A DNA stretch of 64,000 bases from an uncultured Paracoccaceae bacterium (GTDB lineage: Bacteria; Pseudomonadota; Alphaproteobacteria; Rhodobacterales; Rhodobacteraceae): assembly GCA_947499725.1 (NCBI GenBank), contig CANMPK010000001.1, positions 682,001-746,000 on the forward strand, in the 5' to 3' direction. Position numbers and translations under genes: made by a program. The notes under the pieces were generated by a model. It searched no databases and had not been told where the DNA came from. It saw only the letters and a list, made by a program, of their open reading frames with translations. Of this stretch, positions 28,160 to 37,434 are shown piece by piece. Every line of letters begins with the position of its first letter. The stretch's first letter is position 1.

Positions 28160-28998
28160 TCCTGCGCCAAGCCTTGCAAGAGGGCACGCGCGCTTTACGT
28201 GATGCAGGTATTCCCGGACCAGAGCGTGACGCGCGGCTACTGCTTTCTGAAGCGATCGATTTGCCCGTGGCGCGATTGACCTTAGAACCCGATTGGCCTG
28301 TGTCCGTTGCGCAAGCCGAGGTATTTCATTCCTACCTTGCGCGCCGTGTCGCCCGTGAACCAGTATCGCGTATTTTGCAACGACGCGAGTTTTGGGGCAG
28401 GGCGTTTGAAGTGACCCCTGATGTATTGGACCCTCGTCCAGAAACAGAAAGCCTGATTGCAAAAGCGCTTGAAGGCGCGACACCTGAAACCTTGCTCGAT
28501 CTTGGATGTGGTAGCGGTATTATTGGTGTCACGTTGCTTGCCGAATGGCCTTCAGCGCATGGGGTTATGACGGATGTCAGTGCGCCCTGCTTAACAGTCA
28601 CCGAGCGCAATGCTAAAGCGCAGGGCGTTTTTGATCGACTAAAGCTACAGGCTTCAGATTGGTTTTCAGATGTTGTGGGCACGTTTGATCTGATCGTGTC
28701 CAATCCGCCTTATATCACCGAAGAAGAAATGGCCTTGCTAGATCCCGATGTGGCTTTGCACGATCCGCATTTGGCATTGACGCCTGGTGGCGATGGTTTG
28801 ACGCCCTATAAAACCCTCGCAGCTGGCGCGATGGCGCATCTTTCCGGCAAAGGGCGCATTCTGGTCGAGATCGGCTGGAAGCAAGGGCCAGACGTTGCGC
28901 TTATTTTTGAACAGGCTGGTCTGCAGGCAGTGGAAATCTTTCCTGACATGGATGGGAGAGACCGTGTTGTGAGCGGTTGGAAGAATGAAATTAACTAA
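28156..28998 (+). CDS. prmC: Release factor glutamine methyltransferase
   Basis: This 280-residue AdoMet-dependent enzyme N5-methylates the Gln of the GGQ motif in release factors. The SAM motif [16 protein letters not shown] and the substrate motif [10 protein letters not shown] (NPPY) are both present, with the N-terminal helical domain ([20 protein letters not shown]). It starts with TTG at 28156, overlapping the prfA stop as TTGA, so translation is coupled to prfA. Length is typical. Confidence 0.96.
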   Translation: MILRQALQEGTRALRDAGIPGPERDARLLLSEAIDLPVARLTLEPDWPVSVAQAEVFHSYLARRVAREPVSRILQRREFWGRAFEVTPDVLDPRPETESLIAKALEGATPETLLDLGCGSGIIGVTLLAEWPSAHGVMTDVSAPCLTVTERNAKAQGVFDRLKLQASDWFSDVVGTFDLIVSNPPYITEEEMALLDPDVALHDPHLALTPGGDGLTPYKTLAAGAMAHLSGKGRILVEIGWKQGPDVALIFEQAGLQAVEIFPDMDGRDRVVSGWKNEIN

Positions 28999-29219
28999 TA
29001 ATTTGTAATTTCAGCTAATATTTTTAGCGTATTCCCCAATCACCTCTTGAAAGTGAACCTCTCTAAGGGTACTCAATAAGGGTCTGGACGGTGGATGCGA
29101 TGTGCTCACACAGCGCGGTCCCGTTAGACGCCAAGCCCAAAATCTTGTATCGTGTTTCGCCGAATAAGCGGCAAGCCGATCTAAAAATCAGTTACTTTAA
29201 GGCTGGACTGAAAAACACC

Positions 29220-29816
29220 ATGAGATCTTCGAAATCCCGCTCGCGGTCTAAGAACAACCGTAACAACCGTCCTACTGGTAATATTGTCAATCGAGTCTTT
29301 GACAGTAACGGTCCAGAAGGAAAAGTGCGGGGCACACCTCAGCAGATCATCGACAAGTACAACCAGCTTGCACGTGATGCGCAATTGGCTGGCGATCGCG
29401 TTGCGACTGAAAACTTCCAACAGCACGCGGAACATTACCTGCGCCTTCTGTCTGAAGCGCAGCGTGAAATGGAAGCGCGTCGCGAAGAACAAGAACGCCA
29501 AAACCGTGAGCGCCAAGCCGAGCGTGATCGCGAACGCGCTGCGCGTGCCGAACGCCAAGAGCGTGAGTCCAATGCTGCTGCACCAGCAGATGTTGTAGAT
29601 CCCTCTGACAGCCCGCAGCCTGACGTTGCGATGGAGGTTATGGGTGACAGCCAAGACTCCGGTCTGGTTGAAACGCCTGAAGCTCCGAAAGAGCAATCCA
29701 AACCAAAGCGCAATCGTCGTCCACGTAAGAAGGATGACGGTGGTAAAGACGGCGGGGATGCGCCAAAGGCCAAAAAGCCAGAACCGTCTGACGCTGAACC
29801 AAAAGCAGCAGAATAA
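29220..29816 (+). CDS. DUF4167 domain protein, highly charged
   Basis: This 198-residue protein starts MRSSKSRSRSKNNRNNRPTG. The first about 80 residues hold the DUF4167 core (GTPQQIIDKYNQLARDAQLA and NFQQHAEHYLRLL). A long Arg/Glu coiled-coil-like stretch follows (about 85-125), then an acidic/basic low-complexity tail. It is soluble, probably RNA-interacting by composition, but function is unknown. I start at ATG 29220; the frame extends 43 codons upstream without conserved sequence. It is the last gene before a terminator. The 221-base gap after prmC contains nothing else I can name. Confidence 0.85.
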   Translation: MRSSKSRSRSKNNRNNRPTGNIVNRVFDSNGPEGKVRGTPQQIIDKYNQLARDAQLAGDRVATENFQQHAEHYLRLLSEAQREMEARREEQERQNRERQAERDRERAARAERQERESNAAAPADVVDPSDSPQPDVAMEVMGDSQDSGLVETPEAPKEQSKPKRNRRPRKKDDGGKDGGDAPKAKKPEPSDAEPKAAE

Positions 29817-29820
29817 ACAA

Positions 29821-29846
29821 AAGCCCGGTTTTGCCCGGGCTTTTTC
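29821..29846. terminator. Bidirectional terminator between DUF4167 gene and rsmA
   Basis: AGCCCGG (29822-29828) pairs with CCGGGCT (29835-29841) around a 6-base loop, followed by TTTTCTTT on the plus strand. The A-rich left flank gives a weaker T-tract on the minus strand. It ends the DUF4167 transcript and may serve rsmA. Confidence 0.85.
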
Positions 29847-29851
29847 TTTGG

Positions 29852-30694
29852 TTAGGTTTTCTCGATTTCTCGGGCCAGTGCACAGAAGGCTTCCAAAGGA
29901 ACAACTTCTGCCCGATCTGTTGGCTTGATACCCGCAGCAATCAATCGATCTTCAATATCGGGTGCGGTGCCTTTCAACGCAGCGCGCAACATTTTGCGTC
30001 GCTTATTAAATGCATTGGCAACAACGCGATTTAGAATCTTTGCATCAGCCGGATAACGTGGTTCCGGCAATGCATCCAAATGCACCACAGCACTATGCAC
30101 TTTGGGCGGTGGAGAGAACGCTCCAGGTGGCAAGCTCAGAACAATCTTAGCATCCGCGCGCCATTGCGCGAGCAAGGCAAGACGCCCGTAGGCTTTGCTA
30201 CCAGGTTTGGCAATGATGCGTTCTGCGACCTCACGTTGGAACATCAGAGTAAGGCTCTGCCAAAACGGCGGCCATTCCTTCGGAGTAAGCCAGCGTACCA
30301 AGAGCTCAGTGCCGACATTGTAGGGCAGGTTGGCCGCAACGCGGATAGGTGGAGAAAGATGTGCTAACGGATCAATTTCCAGAGCATCTCCGTTGATCAC
30401 CTCAAACTGTCCCGGATAGGCCTCAGCGATCTCTGCGAGCGCGGGCATGCAGCGGGTGTCTTTTTCAATGGCCAGAACACGACGCGCACCTTCAGCCAAT
30501 AATCCACGTGTCAATCCGCCTGGCCCAGGCCCGATTTCCAAAACATCGCATTCCGTCAAATCGCCCGCCTGACGCGCGATTTTCGCCGTTAGGTTCAAAT
30601 CCAATAGAAAGTTCTGCCCCAATGATTTGCGGGCAGACAGACCGTGGGTTTCGATGACCTCACGCAATGGGGGCAATGTATCGATAGCGGACAT
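29852..30694 (-). CDS. rsmA: 16S rRNA dimethyladenosine transferase
   Basis: This 280-residue KsgA/Dim1 enzyme dimethylates A1518 and A1519 of 16S rRNA late in 30S assembly. Motifs: [11 protein letters not shown] at the N-terminus, SAM loop [15 protein letters not shown], catalytic ANLPYNVGT (NLPY) and C-terminal [12 protein letters not shown]. Start ATG 30694 ([13 protein letters not shown]). It is the last gene of the lpt-surA-pdxA-rsmA operon, 10 bases after pdxA. Confidence 0.96.
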   Translation of the reverse strand: MSAIDTLPPLREVIETHGLSARKSLGQNFLLDLNLTAKIARQAGDLTECDVLEIGPGPGGLTRGLLAEGARRVLAIEKDTRCMPALAEIAEAYPGQFEVINGDALEIDPLAHLSPPIRVAANLPYNVGTELLVRWLTPKEWPPFWQSLTLMFQREVAERIIAKPGSKAYGRLALLAQWRADAKIVLSLPPGAFSPPPKVHSAVVHLDALPEPRYPADAKILNRVVANAFNKRRKMLRAALKGTAPDIEDRLIAAGIKPTDRAEVVPLEAFCALAREIEKT

Positions 30695-30704
30695 AGGTTT
30701 CTTT

Positions 30705-31685
30705 TCAGGTTTTAGGCTGTACGGCTTGGGCCATTTGGGCTGCAAGGCGCAAAGCTTGGATCGTGCTTTGCGGGTTTGCGATGTTTTTACCTGCAATGTC
30801 AAACGCTGTTCCGTGATCAGGAGACGTGCGTATGAAGGGCAAGCCCAGTGTCACATTTACACCGTTGTCAAAGTCTAGCGTCTTGATTGGGATCAAAGCC
30901 TGATCATGGTACATGCAGATCGCCGCATCATATCGCGCCCGAGCTTTGGCATGAAACATCGTGTCGGCGGACATGGGGCCAGTCAGGTCTAGTCCGTCTT
31001 TGATTAATTCTTGCACGACTGGAATGATCATATCGATCTCTTCGGTTCCCATCGTCCCACCTTCGCCAGCATGCGGGTTCAAACCCGCAATGGCGATACG
31101 TGGATTGAGAATGCCGAACTTCGACCTCAAGTCGTTATGTGTAATCAGGATCGTTTCGCGAAGTAAATCTTCAGTAAGCTGTTTACGAACGTCGTCTAAC
31201 GCAATGTGGATCGTTGTCGGGACAACACGCAACTGATCGCTCGCGAGCATCATGACAGAGCGTTTCGCACCGCTATAGTCTGCCAGAAACTCTGTATGAC
31301 CGGGCCAAGGAAACTCTGTTCCGTCCTTCAGCACTTTTTTGTTGATCGGCGCAGTGCACACCGCAGAGGCCTTACCCTCTGTCGCGAGATCAATTGCACG
31401 GGAAATCGCTTTAACGACACCCGCGGCATTTCTGGGGTCGGGCTGCCCTGCTTGCGCGTTGCCTTCGAATTCAACAGGTAAAACGGGCAGGGCATGTTGC
31501 ATCACGTCTCGTGCCTGCTCAACATTCTCTACCGTTTGGTGAGGAACGTTGTTGGGCAGGTGACGTGGGTCACCAATCCAGACAAAGCTAAGTTCTTCTT
31601 TCAGAGCACTCCAAGCTTTTTCCGCCAATTCCAAACCAACGCCAGCCGGTTCACCGCAAGTTAGTGCGATGGGTGCAATGCTCAT
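30705..31685 (-). CDS. pdxA: 4-hydroxythreonine-4-phosphate dehydrogenase
   Basis: This 326-residue enzyme oxidises 4-phosphohydroxy-L-threonine in pyridoxal-5-phosphate synthesis (DXP-dependent route). Diagnostic segments are [39 protein letters not shown] and [13 protein letters not shown], with metal-ligand histidines. Its ATG overlaps the surA stop in an ATGA, so it is translationally coupled. The order surA-pdxA-rsmA is the same as in E. coli. Confidence 0.96.
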   Translation of the reverse strand: MSIAPIALTCGEPAGVGLELAEKAWSALKEELSFVWIGDPRHLPNNVPHQTVENVEQARDVMQHALPVLPVEFEGNAQAGQPDPRNAAGVVKAISRAIDLATEGKASAVCTAPINKKVLKDGTEFPWPGHTEFLADYSGAKRSVMMLASDQLRVVPTTIHIALDDVRKQLTEDLLRETILITHNDLRSKFGILNPRIAIAGLNPHAGEGGTMGTEEIDMIIPVVQELIKDGLDLTGPMSADTMFHAKARARYDAAICMYHDQALIPIKTLDFDNGVNVTLGLPFIRTSPDHGTAFDIAGKNIANPQSTIQALRLAAQMAQAVQPKT

Positions 31686-32911
31686 TTTTCTTCGATCGAT
31701 GCTTCTGAACGCAGTTGCTCTAGGTAGCCATCCGCATAGGCCGTAACACGACGGTTACGCAGCGCTTCAGCGACTTGTGCTCGGGACACATCTTGATTGG
31801 CTTCAGCTGTACGACCGCAAAGCATGATAAAGAGAAGTTGATCTCCAGTGGCGGTGGTCAGCGCGGTTGACACTTCATGTCGGTCTAGTTTCGCCAATTC
31901 GATCGCAACAGCCGTTGGGATTTCAGAAGGGGGTTGCGACGTAACAGTCAGCGCCTCATCTGGTCCACCAAAGTTCACACCGTAAAGGTCATCGCAGGTA
32001 TCAATGCTGTTTTTGATTTCTGTTGCTCTTGCCAAAGTTTCCGCGCTGCGTCCTCCTGGCAAACGCAAAACGCCATATTCAATCGCCGCCAGTTTGGTCG
32101 CCGGAACCGGAAGTTCTTCGATGCTGCGCATTTGGAAAACAGCAACCGCTTGATCCAATTCAAGAGGTGCAGAAACCTCGCCAGGGCGAAGCGCGATGAC
32201 GACAGATTGCAATGGTGCAGGCAGTTGGGACAATGGCAACCAATCCAAGCGACCGCCTCTTTCACGGGCCGGGGTAGCTGAGTACTTGCCCGCCGCAGCC
32301 GAAAAAGCGCCCGTTGACGTATAGCCACTAATTTCGTTTGCGATTGCAACAACCTGATCTTTGTTTTCAGGCGTAAAAGGAATGATGATTTCGGAAAGCA
32401 AAACGCGAAGACCTGGTTGACCACCTGAGCCAATCGCCGCGTCGATTTCTGCATCTGAAACTTGAACGCGATTTGCGAAACGCGCTGCGACGACCTCGCG
32501 CCAGATCAAGCCAGATTCTACGAAATCTCTAAAGGTTTGCGCGTCGACACCTTCTTGAGCCAACGCACGCACAAAGTTCTCCGTCGTAAGATTACCCCGC
32601 GCGGCAAATTCTTCCATGCCAGCAAGAATTTGCTCTGGCGTAATCGAAACACCAAGCAATTCGCCCGCTTCTTCTTTTAAGCGATCACCAATCAGTTCGT
32701 CTGTAGCGATGCTTTCAAGGTCGCCGAACCTACGAATGGCCTTATAGAAAAGGGCGCGCTGATTGACTTCGTAATTTGTGACAACTTTGTCGTTCACCAA
32801 AACAGCTGGGCTAAAAAGGCCCTGAGCAAACGAATGCGTCGCGCCAAAAGTCAGTGTGCCTGCAACTAAAGCGCCGCAAATGAAGTGTTTGAAGGTCATA
32901 GTGCGGTTCAT
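31682..32911 (-). CDS. surA: Periplasmic chaperone/peptidyl-prolyl isomerase SurA
   Basis: This 409-residue protein has a Sec signal peptide (FKHFICGALVAGTLTFGATH, then SFAQ) and an N-terminal chaperone domain (NDKVVTNYEVNQRALFYKAI). One parvulin domain is visible (LLSEIIIPFTPENKD through ARERGGRLDWLPLSQLPAPL). SurA escorts outer-membrane proteins, notably LptD, to the Bam complex in the periplasm. I start it at ATG 32911 (MNRTMTFKHF), which overlaps the lptD stop as ATGA; the frame extends 6 codons further. Coupling with lptD matches their functional link. Confidence 0.93.
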   Translation of the reverse strand: MNRTMTFKHFICGALVAGTLTFGATHSFAQGLFSPAVLVNDKVVTNYEVNQRALFYKAIRRFGDLESIATDELIGDRLKEEAGELLGVSITPEQILAGMEEFAARGNLTTENFVRALAQEGVDAQTFRDFVESGLIWREVVAARFANRVQVSDAEIDAAIGSGGQPGLRVLLSEIIIPFTPENKDQVVAIANEISGYTSTGAFSAAAGKYSATPARERGGRLDWLPLSQLPAPLQSVVIALRPGEVSAPLELDQAVAVFQMRSIEELPVPATKLAAIEYGVLRLPGGRSAETLARATEIKNSIDTCDDLYGVNFGGPDEALTVTSQPPSEIPTAVAIELAKLDRHEVSTALTTATGDQLLFIMLCGRTAEANQDVSRAQVAEALRNRRVTAYADGYLEQLRSEASIEEK

Positions 32912-35097
32912 TGTGCTGTCTCGCTGCATGTTCTTGCGTAACTCTTATCAATGGTTTTCGCTGAAAATCCAAGTATTTCAACCGTAAAACTTAGGTCTGT
33001 TGCCGCTGCCACTGTTGTTGACGATGCAAAACGGCGTGAAACTTCGAATGTCGCCTTCACGCATTCATTTCGGTATTCGACTCCAATGCCTGCTTCCGCG
33101 GTGGTGTTGCTGACCACATCATAGCGCCAGTTGGCCAGCCCCGTCCAATGTCGATTCATTCTATAGGAACTGTCGATATTCATCTCTGATAGCTCTGATG
33201 CCCGATCTTCATCAGGATCAGCATCCAACCAAACATAAGACAGCCCAAGATCAAGCCTGTCGTTGGCCCAACCGCCGCGGGCTTCTGCTTTTACAACACC
33301 TGTAGATGGGTCGAACAAGCCGCGTGCGATCAAATCAATGCCGTTTGAATTCGAAATTTGGCCTGCAACCAAAATGTCCGATTCAGACCCAGACAGCCCA
33401 GAGCTTTCCGAAAGGTCGAAACTTGTGTCTTCTCTTAGGATTTGACCAACTGTGAAATGTGTTTCCCATTGAGGGCCAAACCGAGACCAATTGAAACCAA
33501 ACGCACCAATGATGCCGCGCTCTCGGCGGTCGTCAGACGGGAAACGTGACAAAGACAAAAGATTACCCTCGTCAAACTCGACCCTCGTACTTTCATCATT
33601 GGCAATAACATTATTCGTTGCCCCAAAACGCGTTTCTCCACCGGTCCAACCGATTTGAGCGATTGGTTCAATGAGATGCGTCACTCCTCGGCTGTTGGTT
33701 TTAACCAAAGGATAGCGCAGATGGGCGGCAACACTCGGCGTCACTTGAAAGTAGCCGTCATCGGTATTGGTGGTGTCTTGTTTCGTATGAACCGCATCGA
33801 TTGCCAGATTTGCAGTTGCGCCAAACTCAAGTCCCGATTGGGTCAACCAAGTGTCGCGCCATGTCAGCTCTGCATTTACATGGGTGACATCTCGACCATC
33901 GACAATACTGTCCAAATCAGCGCTATCTGTGTCGAGATCGGATTCCCGATAATGAGAATGCGCTTCGAGCTCCCACAGGACTTCTCCGCCCAAGGCATTT
34001 GGATAAAACCTTTGTTCAGTCCGCGCTGAGGCAATGATTGACGGCAAGGTCGCATTGTCTTCAGTTGGTCGAAGGGATGCATAATGCGTCAACGCAAAAC
34101 GAGTATTTTCATCACGGTTTGCTCGGGTGATTGCGATTTCAGACTTCAATCGGTCCAGGTCTGAATAATCGTAATCTTGAAGATAGGCATCGTCAGAAGT
34201 TAGGCGCAGTTCGAAGGAGAGCTCATAGTCTCGCTTGAGCGAAAACTGCCCCTCGCCAAATAGGTAAGATCTTGAGTTAAAGCCGCTAAAATTATCTTTC
34301 GAGAATGCGCCTTCAAACGAAATTCTGCCGGTGGAAAATGCCTGCCTATACCGCCATTCAAGCGTTCGGGTGTTACTAGAAAGGTATGGCGTGACAGTAA
34401 TGTCTTTATGATCACCCAAAGTGATAAAATAAGGGACTTTCACACCTGTCGACAATCGCGAACGGGAGCGAACGGTTGGGATCAAAAAACCATTGGCGCG
34501 TTCGACCGTTGGATCAGGCAAGCGCAGTCTTGGCAGGTGAACGATTGGGACATCAAAAAGTCGAAACTGCGCGTCCTGAAAGAACAATTGCTGCGCATCT
34601 TCGTCATGCAAGATATGTCTTGCGCGGATTTGCCAAAGTGGGGCCTTGGTCTCGCAGGTTTGGCAAGACGTCGCTGTGGCGTATTCCAAAGCCGACTTAC
34701 GTCCATCGATACGACGCACCGATTGTGCATTTATGGTAACTTGCTCGTTCAAAACAAGCCGGGCGCTTTTCAACAAACCATTCTGCAAATTCAAATCAAG
34801 TTCTGCAAAGTCTGCGACAACCTGAACGTTCGTGCCATCTGTAATTTGAATTGGGCCCTGAACCGTGATCTGATCGTTGCTTGCGTCATACGTGATCGAC
34901 GAAGCGGTTAACTTGGTTTGTCCACGGGTTGCTTCCACATTACCTTGGGCAATCAAGATATTGTTTCCACGGATAAAAACTGAATCGGCAAGCAAGGCGA
35001 CACTCTGTTCAGCGGCCGCTTGAGCATGGACTGAGGGTGCAGCCAATGCGAAGAATGCCGCTAGGACAAGTTTGCTTCCGGAATGTCTCGGCTTCAT
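32908..35097 (-). CDS. lptD: LPS-assembly outer membrane protein LptD
   Basis: This 729-residue beta-barrel has a signal peptide (SKLVLAAFFALAAPSVHAQA). An N-terminal OstA/LptA-like jellyroll follows (about 30-150, FIRGNNILIAQGNVEATRGQ), then a barrel of alternating aromatic/polar strands. It inserts lipopolysaccharide into the outer leaflet with LptE. I start at ATG 35097 (MKPRHSGSKL), where ATG overlaps the lptG TAA by one base (TAATG). Few cysteines are visible compared with E. coli LptD. Confidence 0.94.
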   Translation of the reverse strand: MKPRHSGSKLVLAAFFALAAPSVHAQAAAEQSVALLADSVFIRGNNILIAQGNVEATRGQTKLTASSITYDASNDQITVQGPIQITDGTNVQVVADFAELDLNLQNGLLKSARLVLNEQVTINAQSVRRIDGRKSALEYATATSCQTCETKAPLWQIRARHILHDEDAQQLFFQDAQFRLFDVPIVHLPRLRLPDPTVERANGFLIPTVRSRSRLSTGVKVPYFITLGDHKDITVTPYLSSNTRTLEWRYRQAFSTGRISFEGAFSKDNFSGFNSRSYLFGEGQFSLKRDYELSFELRLTSDDAYLQDYDYSDLDRLKSEIAITRANRDENTRFALTHYASLRPTEDNATLPSIIASARTEQRFYPNALGGEVLWELEAHSHYRESDLDTDSADLDSIVDGRDVTHVNAELTWRDTWLTQSGLEFGATANLAIDAVHTKQDTTNTDDGYFQVTPSVAAHLRYPLVKTNSRGVTHLIEPIAQIGWTGGETRFGATNNVIANDESTRVEFDEGNLLSLSRFPSDDRRERGIIGAFGFNWSRFGPQWETHFTVGQILREDTSFDLSESSGLSGSESDILVAGQISNSNGIDLIARGLFDPSTGVVKAEARGGWANDRLDLGLSYVWLDADPDEDRASELSEMNIDSSYRMNRHWTGLANWRYDVVSNTTAEAGIGVEYRNECVKATFEVSRRFASSTTVAAATDLSFTVEILGFSAKTIDKSYARTCSETAQ

Positions 35098-36194
35098 TAC
35101 CCATCTTCCATATGCAGTAGCAATCCAAGGGCGAACAAAACACTTGCGAGCGGAGGCGTCCAAGCCGCAAGCTCAATTGGGATTTGTCCGTTTTCACCAA
35201 GGATCTGAGCGAAATTTCTAATATAATACAGGCCGAACCCAGACATGGTCGCCAAAAGGGACGCCAAGCCGGTGCGGCCAAATCTTGTGTGGCGCATCGT
35301 AAAGGCCGCAGAAACAAGGACCATTGCGATCAAAAAGAAGGGTTGCGCCAATTCCATATGCAGCCACATCGTGTGGCGTCGCGCTGAAAACCCTGCTTCT
35401 TCCAATTGGCCAATAAGCCTTGGCAGGTCCCAGATCGAAACAGCTCTCGGCTTGCCAAAACTATCGCGAATTTGCTCACGCGTGAGTGTTGTGGACAGGT
35501 TGAAAGTGTCCAACCTTTCGGCTTCAGATTCTGAGTTAACGCCTTGCCCCAATGGCCAAATCTTTACGTCAGACAGGCGCCATTGGCTTTCAGAAAGTTC
35601 TGCAACCGAAGATTCGATGCGGCGCTGAGGACCCCCGTCGGGTGAATAGGTGATCATCGTCACATCCCTAAGGATTGTGGCGTCATGATTGGACCCTTGC
35701 GCAAAAATAACCGTTTGCCCGTTGCGATCGCCTTGCCGCAACCAGATACCATCTCGCGAGAAGGAAAGAACGTTATTGCCGCCTTGGCGATACAGCGAGG
35801 AAAGCTCATCGTATTTTTTAGTGGTCGCGGCGACGATCGGATTAAGCGTTGTGGCGCCAATGACCCCCACCAGAAATGCGACCACGACCGGTGACAAAAG
35901 AGATGTAAGCGCAGAGCGACCGCTGGCTCTGGTGACCACCAGTTCGCTGCTGCGCGCGAGGCTCAGAAACAACGTCAATGAAGATAGAATAACGATGAGT
36001 GGCAGGATCTGGTAAATGTCTTTTGGCGTATTCAGCAACATCAGCTGAAACAGTTTCACAAAACCAATTTGCGAGACATCAAACCTTCTGAGGTGTTCGA
36101 GCAAGGCAAATAGCATCTGCATCACTAGGAAAACGCCAGTTAGCGCAGCGAGGATCACCACAAATTTTCGTGCGAAATAAAGATAAAGTGTCAT
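35097..36194 (-). CDS. lptG: LPS export permease LptG
   Basis: This 365-residue inner-membrane protein has about three N-terminal and three C-terminal helices flanking a periplasmic domain of about 160 residues, the LptF/LptG layout. It starts MTLYLYFARKFVVILAALTG. Conserved text includes LMLLNTPKDIYQILPLIVIL and SVWDLPRL-like IWDLPRLIGQLEEAG. With LptF and LptB2 it extracts LPS from the inner membrane. ATG 36194 overlaps the lptF stop in ATGA. No lptB is adjacent. Confidence 0.94.
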   Translation of the reverse strand: MTLYLYFARKFVVILAALTGVFLVMQMLFALLEHLRRFDVSQIGFVKLFQLMLLNTPKDIYQILPLIVILSSLTLFLSLARSSELVVTRASGRSALTSLLSPVVVAFLVGVIGATTLNPIVAATTKKYDELSSLYRQGGNNVLSFSRDGIWLRQGDRNGQTVIFAQGSNHDATILRDVTMITYSPDGGPQRRIESSVAELSESQWRLSDVKIWPLGQGVNSESEAERLDTFNLSTTLTREQIRDSFGKPRAVSIWDLPRLIGQLEEAGFSARRHTMWLHMELAQPFFLIAMVLVSAAFTMRHTRFGRTGLASLLATMSGFGLYYIRNFAQILGENGQIPIELAAWTPPLASVLFALGLLLHMEDG

Positions 36195-37309
36195 GCCGGC
36201 GCCCGTTTCCGCCAAAGGCTGGCACGGGTCTTACTTGCAAGCATCAAAGCGGCGATGCCCAGACCAACAAGCCCAGGCACATACATCAGGTACCAAACGC
36301 TCGGGTCTTTTTGAACCGGTGAGGTCACACCATTTCGCATGGCCTCAATGAAAACAAGTAGGGCGAAGGCGAGCACAATTTGCTGCCATACCCCAAAGCG
36401 GCTGAAACCGCCCAACAGCAAAGTGGCGAACCCAATCAGAGACGCCACGATACAAATAAGAACCTGAGCCATGCGTCCGTGTAGTTCGGCATAGACCCAG
36501 CCAAGTTCCAGACCCAAATTTTCGGCAACGTCTTTTGGTGTTTGCATCAGCTCCAAAGTTGGTGTGCGTTCCAAGGTCCTGGATTGCGACGTTCCGTATT
36601 GCAGGAAAGAGCTTATATCGTAGGTGAAATCGGCAAAGTTGGTCGTGAACAATCGTTGGTCTTCAGTGACCTGAACTTGCGCCATCCCGTCTACCATAAT
36701 CAACTTAGGGCCCGTTTCATCTTTGATGAGGTAAGCCTCTTGTGCAGTATAAGTGACAAATTGCTCTGGGTCGCTGTGATCTGACAAAAATAGATCCTGC
36801 AAAATCCCTTGTGAGGTGATCTCTCTGATGTAAAGGGTGACGTCTTCAGATGGGTGTAAGAACGTGCCCTCTGTCAGAAGGCGTGCAGTCGCATTCTCAG
36901 CAATTTCGCGTTCGCGCTCTTCTAGTTTGGTCATGCTGTTTGGCACCAAATACAATGACAAGGCAGCCATCATCACGGCAGTGATCAAGCCGAAATTCAA
37001 AACAGGACGCGCGAGCCGCCATGGGCTGAACCCAGTGGACTGCATGACAACCAATTCACTTTCGCTGGAAAGCCTGTTGGTCACATAAGTCGCGGCAGCG
37101 AAACATGCGATTGGAAAGATAAGCTCAATGACAGCGGGCAGACTCAGAATAGTGAATTCAAAAAACACGCCAATGGACTGGCCATTCGCGATAAGGCGGT
37201 CAAACAAGCTGACCGCGCGGTTCACCCAATAGATGGACACTAGAACGAGCGAAAAAAAGCCGAACAGCGTCATCAATTGCGACAGCATATAGCGGTCGAA
37301 TCTGCTCAA
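36191..37309 (-). CDS. lptF: LPS export permease LptF
   Basis: This 373-residue inner-membrane protein is paralogous to LptG, with FDRYMLSQLMTLFGFFSLVL, the first helices, a periplasmic domain and a helical end. It contains LPAVIELIFPIACFAAATYV and ESELVVMQSTGFSPWRLARP. I favour the TTG start at 37309 (reads LSRFDRYMLSQLM), because GGGGGGCAAGAT sits just upstream at good spacing; a second TTG at 37327 would add 6 residues. It is the first gene of the operon, divergent from pepA, as in E. coli. Confidence 0.92.
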   Translation of the reverse strand: MSRFDRYMLSQLMTLFGFFSLVLVSIYWVNRAVSLFDRLIANGQSIGVFFEFTILSLPAVIELIFPIACFAAATYVTNRLSSESELVVMQSTGFSPWRLARPVLNFGLITAVMMAALSLYLVPNSMTKLEEREREIAENATARLLTEGTFLHPSEDVTLYIREITSQGILQDLFLSDHSDPEQFVTYTAQEAYLIKDETGPKLIMVDGMAQVQVTEDQRLFTTNFADFTYDISSFLQYGTSQSRTLERTPTLELMQTPKDVAENLGLELGWVYAELHGRMAQVLICIVASLIGFATLLLGGFSRFGVWQQIVLAFALLVFIEAMRNGVTSPVQKDPSVWYLMYVPGLVGLGIAALMLASKTRASLWRKRAPA

Positions 37310-37434
37310 ATCTTGCCCCCCAGGCAAATCTTGTTCCGGTAACCTTAAAACAAATGCGCGCTGGGTAAAACTGCTATCTGGTCAACATATGGTGGATTGG
37401 GTAGGTGTTATTGCAACAGCTAGGGAGCAGCGCT

